From assembly GCA_032122615.1 (NCBI GenBank), contig JAQBGF010000189.1, forward strand, positions 1-9,215: 9,215 nt of DNA, in the 5' to 3' direction. The notes beneath the pieces are model-generated. The model saw only the letters and a program-made list of their open reading frames with translations, was not told the origin of the DNA and searched no databases. A program made the translations under genes and the position numbers. Shown one piece after another: positions 1-5,182 of the stretch. Source of the stretch: SHZI01 sp032122615. GTDB lineage: Bacteria; Pseudomonadota; Gammaproteobacteria; Steroidobacterales; GCA-2729495. Position 1 is the first letter of the stretch; each line of letters opens with the position of its first letter.

Positions 1-247
1 CCGCGAAGTCCCGGATGGCGCCCGGGGGCAGCACGCTTTCGGGGACCTCCATGGTCTTCACATGCCGCGCTTCGAGCTTGGTGCCGTAGGGAATCCGCAT
101 GGCCGCGGCTACCACCGTGACCACTGCCGAGTTGCCACTAACGGCTGCCTCGAGCTGGTTCGTCACATAGTTATTGGCGACCCAGGCCGCGCCGATGGCG
201 ATGACCACCGACAGCATGAGCAGCAGCAAGCCTCTTTTCTTGAACAT
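1..247 (-). CDS. cpaB: Tad/Flp pilus assembly protein CpaB (RcpC), N-terminal part, cut by the window edge
   Basis: This is the first 82 codons of a CpaB/RcpC-type protein, a periplasmic Tad pilus component thought to work with the outer-membrane secretin. It opens MFKKRGLLLLMLSVVIAIGA, a short basic start followed by one hydrophobic anchor at about residues 5-27. A segment at about residues 42-60 then reads VVTVVAAAMRIPYGTKLEAR, typical of the start of the SAF-like domain (VVVAARDIPAGTxL) in this family. The motif VPESVLPPGAI follows, also as in CpaB. The start is an ATG with GGAGG nine bases upstream (257-261). That ribosome site lies inside the end of the preceding AAA+ ATPase gene, whose stop is only two bases away, so the two genes are almost certainly co-transcribed and probably coupled. 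The family call is firm; the remainder of the protein is outside the window. Confidence 0.88.
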   Translation of the reverse strand, partial: MFKKRGLLLLMLSVVIAIGAAWVANNYVTNQLEAAVSGNSAVVTVVAAAMRIPYGTKLEARHVKTMEVPESVLPPGAIRDFA

Positions 248-249
248 CT

Positions 250-1620
250 CTAGCGCCCTCCGTCAATTGCCGTTGCGTGCGGCGCGTGCTCGCCCGGCCT
301 TTTAAGTGAAACGAAATAGTTCTTCCAGGCCCAGTCCATGTGCTCGCGGGTGACGTGGCGTGGCTGTCCGACGTAGGCAGAGTGATCCACCGCGATACTG
401 AGCAGGTCGCGCGGGTGACACGGCGCCAGGGGAGTCCCGTGCCGCTGATGAAGTTCGTTGATGACGTAGTCGAGCACGTCCGCGTCGCAGGTGATGCCGA
501 GGTCCGTACAAACCTGGGTCCAGATCCGGCCGTACTCATCGGGCCGCAGGTGCTGAAACTCGATCTTGTAGCCGATGCGTCGCAGGAAGGCCTCGTCGGC
601 CAGGTCCGTCGGATTCAGGTTGGTCGAGAACACGAGGACCACGTCGAAGGGCACGGAGAAATGCTGTCCCGCCCCGAGGCTCAGGAAGTCCCGCTTTTCC
701 TCCAGGGGGACAATCCAGCGGTTGAAAACTGTTTCCGGGGCGACGCGCTGCCGGCCCATGTCGTCGATGATGAGGATGCCGTTGTTGGCCTTGAGTTGCA
801 GCGGCGCCCGGAACTGCCGGGTGTCCGGGTCGTAATAGACATCGAGCATGTCCGCGGTGAGTTCGCCACCGCTGACGATCACGGGCCGCTGGCAGACCAG
901 GTAGCGCGGGTCGAAGCCCTGCTCCAGCATGATGTTCGGGTTTGGCAGGGAGGTTTCCTGCTGTCGGTGCAGCATCGGGTCGAAAACCTCGATGACCGCT
1001 TCGTTAATGGCCACGGCGTGGGGAATGAGCGTCGCCTGCGGGAAGACGCGCGCCATCCGCTGCGTCAGGTAAGTCTTGCCGGTACCCGGTGGGCCGTAGA
1101 TGAAGATCGCACGGCCGGAATTGAGCGACGGCCCCAGCTGGCCGAGGATTTCGTCGCGGACCACCACGTCGGCGTAAGCGGCTTTCATGGCCTGGTGGGT
1201 GACCGAGCGGTCGTGGATGGTCTGGGCCCGGACCATTGCCGTGTAGGTCTCGAGTGGCACCGGTGCCGGCCCGGTGTATCCGCCCCGCAACATGGCGTCC
1301 TGGGCGCTGGCGCGACCGCGCTCGGTCAGCGTATAGCGGAGGCTAGCGGCCGTGTCGCCCGTGGCCGGGCCCCGGACCTCGATGCGCGCTTCCCGGCGCA
1401 TGAAATTGATAACGGATTCGACGATCGGACCGGCGAGCGCGAGCCGGTTCGTCAGTTCCGCCATCGTGAGCACACCGCCCTGGAGGAGGTGCTTGGACAG
1501 CAGGTCTGCCACGAAGGTCTCGCTGAGGCCAGTGTCCGGAAGGCGCACGGGCCGCGGCGCCAGCTTCTGCAGGCGCGGTAGTGCGAGCGGGGTAATCGTT
1601 GCTTTCCGGGCGCTGTCCAT
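250..1620 (-). CDS. AAA+ ATPase (MoxR-like) with winged-helix-like N-terminus, inside the Tad pilus operon
   Basis: A 456-residue soluble AAA+ ATPase. Visible motifs are Walker A GPPGTGKT (176-183), Walker B ILIIDDMG (282-289), a sensor-1 segment FSTNLNP with Asn334, a candidate arginine finger LRR at 346-348, and a sensor-2 type PRDLL with Arg404. Residues about 33-100 look like a winged-helix fold: helices around AELTNRLALAGPIVESVINF, then short strands ending in a TLTERGR turn. No membrane segment is seen. It is not a TadA/CpaF secretion ATPase (no His-box pattern) and not a TadZ/CpaE MinD-like ATPase. It sits between the prepilin peptidase gene (32 bases upstream) and cpaB (2 bases downstream), so a role in pilus assembly or its control is inferred from position only. 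By family resemblance it may act as a MoxR-like remodelling ATPase. The start ATG has a modest AGAGAGG about 12 bases upstream. Confidence 0.85.
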   Translation of the reverse strand: MDSARKATITPLALPRLQKLAPRPVRLPDTGLSETFVADLLSKHLLQGGVLTMAELTNRLALAGPIVESVINFMRREARIEVRGPATGDTAASLRYTLTERGRASAQDAMLRGGYTGPAPVPLETYTAMVRAQTIHDRSVTHQAMKAAYADVVVRDEILGQLGPSLNSGRAIFIYGPPGTGKTYLTQRMARVFPQATLIPHAVAINEAVIEVFDPMLHRQQETSLPNPNIMLEQGFDPRYLVCQRPVIVSGGELTADMLDVYYDPDTRQFRAPLQLKANNGILIIDDMGRQRVAPETVFNRWIVPLEEKRDFLSLGAGQHFSVPFDVVLVFSTNLNPTDLADEAFLRRIGYKIEFQHLRPDEYGRIWTQVCTDLGITCDADVLDYVINELHQRHGTPLAPCHPRDLLSIAVDHSAYVGQPRHVTREHMDWAWKNYFVSLKRPGEHAPHATAIDGGR

Positions 1621-1652
1621 AGTACTTGTGAACCTCTCTCGATCCGGTTCGA

Positions 1653-2087
1653 TCAGGTTGCGATCAGCGTGGCGGCAAGGGTGCCGATAACAATCGCCGC
1701 GGCGTAAGGCATGCGATTGGCTGACGGGGCTGTAAACGATGCCCAGGCGTTCCAGCCCATGATGGTCAGCGCCAGTGCACCGCCGGCGACCAGCGTCAAT
1801 GTGATGGCGAGCAGCGCGGTGGCTGGCCCGACCAGTGCACCCAGCGCGGCCATGAATTTCACGTCACCGGCGCCCAGGGCGCCAGCGAGATACAAGGGGA
1901 AAAACAGTAGCCCGATAGCGGCTCCGCCGAGGGCGAGGCCGAGGCCAGCCGTGCCGTGCAAACTAAGCTGCACCACGCAGGCCGTGAGCAAGGTTGCCCC
2001 GACCAGGAGGTTCGGAATGCGACGAGTCCGGAAATCAATCCAGATCGCCGGGCAACCGACCGCCAGTACAACCGCAGAGGACAACAT
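1653..2087 (-). CDS. cpaA: A24 family prepilin peptidase, TadV/CpaA type
   Basis: An inner-membrane aspartic peptidase that would cleave the Flp prepilin after its leader glycine. Counting from the chosen start (144 residues), the two A24 catalytic aspartates are in WIDFRTRRIPN (Asp18) and GAGDVKFMAALG (Asp75), the latter being the GxGD signature. Several hydrophobic segments alternate with short loops (about 3-15, 28-42, 46-71, 85-110 and 127-144). The short length and lack of an N-terminal cytoplasmic methylase-type domain match TadV/CpaA rather than PilD. The frame stays open upstream to an ATG at 2201, but that extension crosses the REP-like palindrome and starts inside the perfect hairpin, and its residues do not look like this family. 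The choice between ATGs at 2087 and 2099 is open; 2087 has GGGG six bases upstream. It lies between the pilin gene and the AAA+ ATPase gene on the same strand. Confidence 0.85.
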   Translation of the reverse strand: MLSSAVVLAVGCPAIWIDFRTRRIPNLLVGATLLTACVVQLSLHGTAGLGLALGGAAIGLLFFPLYLAGALGAGDVKFMAALGALVGPATALLAITLTLVAGGALALTIMGWNAWASFTAPSANRMPYAAAIVIGTLAATLIAT

Positions 2088-2103
2088 CCCGGACCCCATC
2101 CCT

Positions 2104-2128
2104 GGGCTGCGCACGCAGCCCGTTCTAC
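2104..2128 (-). repeat. REP-like palindrome with a 5' GTAG head
   Basis: Read on the minus strand, this is GTAG, three bases (AAC), then a 7-bp perfect stem GGGCTGC / GCAGCCC around a GTGC loop. A GTAG or GGAG tetranucleotide just 5' of a short GC-rich hairpin is the hallmark of REP elements mobilised by RAYT (TnpA-REP) transposases in gammaproteobacteria. It sits in the gap between the pilin and prepilin peptidase genes and ends 17 bases before the peptidase start. One copy is visible here, so calling it a dispersed repeat rests on form alone. Confidence 0.4.
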
Positions 2129-2185
2129 CCAAAACAAGACCGTCATGGTCGCGACGGCTAAAGCACGGCATCGTTTCGAAGGATT

Positions 2186-2218
2186 CGAGCAGGGGCGACA
2201 TCCTGTCGCCCCTGCTCG
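2186..2218 (-). terminator. Perfect 15-bp stem hairpin just after the pilin gene (attenuator or transcript-stabilising structure)
   Basis: An uninterrupted inverted repeat: CGAGCAGGGGCGACA (2186-2200), a 3-base loop, and its exact complement (2204-2218). On the transcribed strand it begins 16 bases after the pilin stop codon. No run of U follows it, so it is not a textbook intrinsic terminator. Strong hairpins after major pilin genes often cause partial termination or protect the 3' end of the pilin message, which gives excess pilin over assembly proteins. Which of these happens here is inference; the structure itself is plain. Confidence 0.6.
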
Positions 2219-2234
2219 TTATCCACGTTCCCGA

Positions 2235-2399
2235 TTACGGGAGCAGCGCGGTGATGCCGGTGATAACAGCGTTCACTGACAGACCCAGCGCCTGGAACGC
2301 CGCGATGACGGCAGCGCCCACGAGGCCGCCGGCGATGGCGTACTCGACCGTGGTCAGGCCGTCTTCATCACGCAGGAAGTTGATCATTTTCGTCTTCAT
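2235..2399 (-). CDS. flp: Flp-type major pilin (class IVb prepilin)
   Basis: A 54-residue prepilin for the Tad pilus. It starts MKTKMINFLRDEDG, a short charged leader, followed by LTTVEYAIAGGLVGAAVIAA. The Flp processing motif is complete: Gly14 at -1, Leu at +1, Glu19 at +5 and Tyr20 at +6, then one hydrophobic helix of about 20 residues. Cleavage after Gly14 would leave a 40-residue mature pilin, normal for this family. The ATG is preceded by AAAGAGGT (2409-2416) nine bases upstream. It is the first gene of the minus-strand pilus operon, with its own long leader and a strong hairpin right behind it, as expected for the most highly made subunit. The prepilin peptidase gene lies just downstream and the divergent AraC-type regulator upstream. 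At 54 codons it is easy to lose to length cut-offs. Confidence 0.93.
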   Translation of the reverse strand: MKTKMINFLRDEDGLTTVEYAIAGGLVGAAVIAAFQALGLSVNAVITGITALLP

Positions 2400-2875
2400 T
2401 ACCCGAGTACCTCTTTAAGTTGTTTCAATTCAGTTTGCTTTTCTTTTCGCCCTGCTGAAGTGTCCAGCCTTTACGCTGGTCGTCGCTTCCCAGAACTTGC
2501 GGACATTTATAGGTGGATGAGGCGCATCGCTGGTAGAACAATTTTGCGATTGACTGACACTTTGCCCTGCTGCGGAGCTGGTAATTACGGGATTTGCGAC
2601 GAGGCTCACACAGCGCGTGATTGATGGCTGTCTCCGGAAGAGAGCATCACCGCGCAATCGTCTTCGTTGCTTCGTGTCGTGAGATATTCTGCGCGCGTTC
2701 CGACGATGCAATTCAGACGGGTTCGCAATTCGTGATGCAAATCACGTTCTGGCGCCGGAGAGCGGTAACTTCGTCGAGCCGTTCACGCTACCAAATGAAA
2801 ACGCTCCGTAATATGCAAAATGCCCTGGCCCCGAAGCGGGCAAATCGACTGGGCGTTGTGGTGGAGAGAGTTGCC
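2400..2875. other. Non-coding divergent control region between the pilin gene and its putative regulator
   Basis: This 476-base stretch contains no convincing gene; translations in all frames are Arg/Ser-rich or disrupted. It is visibly more AT-rich than its surroundings, especially 2415-2450 and 2500-2550. It should hold promoters for both the minus-strand pilus operon and the plus-strand regulator. A TATAAA on the minus strand (about 2507-2512) and a TAATAT on the plus strand (2809-2814) are possible -10 boxes, but neither has a good -35 partner. A CRP-like palindrome lies at 2731-2746. The pilin message leader is therefore about 100 bases if the TATAAA is used. Confidence 0.5.
2731..2746. 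promoter_or_regulatory. CRP/Vfr/Clp-like operator palindrome
   Basis: A perfect palindrome, CGTGAT-GCAA-ATCACG. It equals the CRP-family consensus TGTGA-N6-TCACA except for symmetric T-to-C and A-to-G changes at the outermost positions. Its centre (2738.5) is about 82 bases before a start site implied by the TAATAT box at 2809-2814, a spacing compatible with CRP class I activation. It lies within the region shared by the pilus operon and the regulator. An FNR site is less likely because the half-site is GTGAT, not TTGAT. Confidence 0.38.
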
Positions 2876-3730
2876 GTGAATATGCTTAAGTTGCTCTGGG
2901 TGGATATGACAATCGCGGGCGCTGAACCTGCATTGCTGCCCGGTATGGCAACGTATTTCCAGGTTACTCACACCAGCAGCAAGCAGTCGCTTGATCGACG
3001 GCTGAAGACCGACCGACCGGATGCGGTCTTTTTCGACTTCGACTACCCGGACAAGGGCAGCCTCAGCGTGGCGGCGACGCTCAAGGAAAAGAATCCCTCG
3101 ATACCGATGGTGTTCGTGAGCTTGCAACATTCGGAGGCGCTGGCGGTGTGGGTTTTTCGCAGCCGGTTCGCGGACTACCTCGTCCGGCCGGTTAAGCAGC
3201 CGGAGAGCGACCGTTGCCTCGCGATGCTCGAGGAGATGGTCTCCGAAAAACGGGTGCAGACGGGTCGCCGGATGCCTCAGGCGCCCGTCGCCATGCCGGC
3301 CGAGGTGCCCGCTGCGGTGATGGGAGCGAGATCCCTGCTGCCGGCCGTGCACTACATTGAAGGCCACCTGGCCGAAAAGATCTGCGGTGAGGACATGGCG
3401 CGGCTCTGTTCCATGAGCCCTTACCGGTTCAGTCGGGAGTTCAAGGAGGCGTTCGGGATTTCCTTTCGGGAATATCTGGTGCGCTTACGCCTGAAGGAGT
3501 CGGCGCGCCTGCTGGAGAATCCCCAGGCGCGGGTAGCGCAAGTGGCCTACGCGGTCGGCTTCAACGACATGTCGTACTTCAGCCGGATGTTCAAGCGCTA
3601 TTTCGGCGTCTCACCGTCGTCGGTCCAGGGCGTTTCCCGCGCTGAGTCGCCTGGCGGTGAGCGGCCCGGTGAGTTGCCGTCATTGTCGTTGCCATCGCTG
3701 TCGTTGTCGGGATTGCCGCAATCACACTGA
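2876..3730 (+). CDS. Atypical receiver domain / AraC-family transcriptional regulator
   Basis: A 284-residue DNA-binding regulator. Residues about 4-120 have a response-regulator fold pattern: strand LKLLWVD, a likely phospho-acceptor Asp54 in VFFDFDYPD, Ser82 in MVFVSLQ, and FADYLVRPVK at the end. The usual acidic pair after strand 1 is reduced to one Asp, and the invariant Lys of the KP motif is Arg104. After a Pro/Ala-rich linker (about 128-150), residues about 154-250 form an AraC-type double helix-turn-helix, with YRFSREFKEAFGISFREYL and the signature VAYAVGFNDMSYFSRMFKRY. The tail is a Ser/Leu repeat. The GTG start has GGAG nine bases upstream (2863-2866) and begins the receiver directly; the frame stays open back to 2621, but that part has no domain and no ribosome site at its ATGs. 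Divergence from the pilin gene suggests it controls the pilus operon; this is inferred. Confidence 0.83.
   Translation: MNMLKLLWVDMTIAGAEPALLPGMATYFQVTHTSSKQSLDRRLKTDRPDAVFFDFDYPDKGSLSVAATLKEKNPSIPMVFVSLQHSEALAVWVFRSRFADYLVRPVKQPESDRCLAMLEEMVSEKRVQTGRRMPQAPVAMPAEVPAAVMGARSLLPAVHYIEGHLAEKICGEDMARLCSMSPYRFSREFKEAFGISFREYLVRLRLKESARLLENPQARVAQVAYAVGFNDMSYFSRMFKRYFGVSPSSVQGVSRAESPGGERPGELPSLSLPSLSLSGLPQSH
3674..3718 (+). repeat. Degenerate 15-bp tandem repeat, three units, in the regulator's 3' end
   Basis: Three consecutive 15-base units (3674-3688, 3689-3703, 3704-3718) start TTGCC, TTGCC and TTGTC and encode LPSLS, LPSLS and LSGLP. The first two match at 12 of 15 positions and the third matches the first at 11 of 15. 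They form a low-complexity tail after the AraC DNA-binding domain and are not part of any conserved domain. Unit number might vary between strains. Confidence 0.5.
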
Positions 3731-3765
3731 CGAGTGGCGGGCGCTCGTGCGACGGCGCATCGCCG
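3730..3765. terminator. Possible shared terminator between convergent genes (weak)
   Basis: The gap between the convergent regulator and CorC-like genes is 43 bases. It holds two small GC hairpins: ACGAG/CTCGT (3730-3734 with 3744-3748) and CGGCG-CAT-CGCCG (3753-3765). Neither is followed by a T run on either strand, so Rho-dependent or other termination is equally possible. Confidence 0.22.
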
Positions 3766-3773
3766 ATTGCCGG

Positions 3774-5084
3774 CTAGCTGTCTGGCAGCTTCTCAATGCG
3801 CACCTGGCCGGCCCGGCGCTGATCGACAGACAGCACTTTCAGCCGGAATCCGGAAACCTCCAGAACGTCGCCTTCGACCGGCAACCGGTCCAGGCTGTCC
3901 ATGAAAACGCCGGACAAGGTATTCGTTTCCGGTTCGTGTTCGAGTGGCGACTCGATCATTCTCTCGACATCGGCTAATGGCGTGAGGCCGTCGGCTTCCC
4001 AGCGCCCCGCCGATATTTCCTGTATGTGATGCGCGTCTTCGGCGGTGTCGGTTTCATCCTCAATATCACCGGTGATTTCCTCCAGCAGGTCCTCGAGTGT
4101 CACCACGCCCGACATCTGACCGTATTCGTCAACAATGATGGCCATGTGCATGCGCCGCAGGCGCATCTGCTCCATCACGCGCGACAGGCCGACGGTTTCC
4201 GGGATCAGCAAGGGCTCGCGCAGGTACTGGCGCAGGTTGTCCCAGGGGGACGGCTGGCCGCTCAGCATCGCCCCGAAAATGTCCTTGGTCAGCAATATGC
4301 CAACCACGCTGTCGTCACTGCGGCGGATCACCGGGTAGCGTGAGTGCTGGGTTTCCAGCACGATCGCGGCGTTGCGCGCGCCGTCGTCGTCGATATCGAG
4401 CGTGACCACTTCGGGCCAGGCAATCATGATGCCGGATACGGCCTGCCGGCCGAAACCCAGCAGGTTGTGCAGCATTTCGCCTTTTATATTGCCGATCCGC
4501 CCGGCGGCGCGCGAGGTAGCAACCAGTCCCTTGAGTTCGTTGGCAGTCAGCACATCGCCATGTGTGCCTTCCTTGACGCCAAACAACGCGAGGATGCCGC
4601 GCGATGCGCGGTCGAGCAGCCAGTTTAAGGGGAAAACCAGCAGGTACCAGACGTGCAGTGGGTAGGCGATCCACAAGGACACCGTCTCGGCCTGGCGGAT
4701 CGCGAATGACTTGGGCACCTGCTCACCGATCACGATGTGCAGCGACGAAAAGATCAAAAAGCCAGTCAGAAATGAAATCTGGTGGATCGTCGCTCCCGGC
4801 AGTTCCAGCGGTGCCAGCAGCGGGCCGATCAGCCCCGCCACGAAGGGCTCGCCGATCCAGCCCAGCCCGAGCGAGGCCATCGTGATGCCCAGCTGGCAGG
4901 CCGCCAGGTAGGCCTCAAGGTTCTGCATGATCGCCAGCGTGCGGCGGGCGCTGCCACTGCCGGCATTGGCCTTCTCCTGGATCCGGAATACCCGCGACTT
5001 GACCAGCGCAAACTCGGCGGCCACGAAGAACCCGTTGGCCGCCAGCAGCACGATGACCAGCAGCAGGGTAACGGGGGTACTCAT
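3774..5084 (-). CDS. CNNM / CorC-HlyC family membrane protein with paired CBS domains
   Basis: A 436-residue integral membrane protein of the 'hemolysin family', now seen as CNNM-type transporters or regulators linked to Mg2+/Co2+ homeostasis. Domains in order: a DUF21/CNNM transmembrane region (about 1-190) with the family motifs ANGFFVAAEFALVKSR (16-31), LGLGWIGEP (72-80) and GEQVPKSFAIR (120-130); a CBS pair (about 215-275 and 285-340) with HSRYPVI and MAIIVDEYGQMSGVVTLEDL; and a CorC/HlyC C-terminal domain (about 355-432) with GLTPL and NTLSGVFMDSLDRLP. Length is normal for the family. GGAG lies 11 bases before the ATG. Calling it a hemolysin would be misleading, since that name is historical. 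It lies 98 bases downstream of the dehydrogenase gene on the same strand, with a possible promoter of its own in the gap, and converges on the regulator. Confidence 0.92.
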   Translation of the reverse strand: MSTPVTLLLVIVLLAANGFFVAAEFALVKSRVFRIQEKANAGSGSARRTLAIMQNLEAYLAACQLGITMASLGLGWIGEPFVAGLIGPLLAPLELPGATIHQISFLTGFLIFSSLHIVIGEQVPKSFAIRQAETVSLWIAYPLHVWYLLVFPLNWLLDRASRGILALFGVKEGTHGDVLTANELKGLVATSRAAGRIGNIKGEMLHNLLGFGRQAVSGIMIAWPEVVTLDIDDDGARNAAIVLETQHSRYPVIRRSDDSVVGILLTKDIFGAMLSGQPSPWDNLRQYLREPLLIPETVGLSRVMEQMRLRRMHMAIIVDEYGQMSGVVTLEDLLEEITGDIEDETDTAEDAHHIQEISAGRWEADGLTPLADVERMIESPLEHEPETNTLSGVFMDSLDRLPVEGDVLEVSGFRLKVLSVDQRRAGQVRIEKLPDS

Positions 5085-5129
5085 ATATTCCAGGGCTCCG
5101 TGGCGGGCGGGGATGCGCCGCAGAAAATC

Positions 5130-5158
5130 ATGGTACGAACTAAACGGGTGAATCGCAA
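5130..5158 (-). promoter_or_regulatory. Candidate sigma-70 promoter for the CorC-like gene
   Basis: On the minus strand TTGCGA (5158-5153) and TACCAT (5135-5130) are separated by exactly 17 bases, each matching four of six consensus positions. They lie in the 98-base gap about 46 bases before the CorC-like ATG. This would let that gene be expressed independently of the upstream dehydrogenase gene. In GC-rich DNA such partial matches can occur by chance. Confidence 0.3.
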
Positions 5159-5182
5159 AACCCGGCCCGGGAGGGCGATTGC

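Noticed and set aside
340..1581. A 413-codon open frame on the plus strand opposite the AAA+ ATPase gene.
   Set aside because: Its protein is Asp/Val/Arg/His-rich without any domain; it mirrors the codon pattern of the real minus-strand gene, which has clear ATPase motifs.
2088..2201. N-terminal extension of the prepilin peptidase to the ATG at 2201.
   Set aside because: The extra residues are translated from the REP-like palindrome and half of the perfect hairpin, and do not resemble the start of A24 peptidases.
1711..2418. A 235-codon plus-strand open frame across the prepilin peptidase and pilin genes.
   Set aside because: Low-complexity Ala/Pro/Ser product and no ribosome site; the opposite strand carries two recognisable pilus genes.
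2430..2711. A 93-codon minus-strand open frame upstream of the pilin gene.
   Set aside because: Arg/Ser/Gln-rich with no domain or ribosome site, lying in an AT-richer control region.
2621..2875. Upstream extension of the receiver-AraC regulator.
   Set aside because: No ribosome site at its ATGs, no recognisable fold, and it would swallow the CRP-like palindrome and possible promoter.
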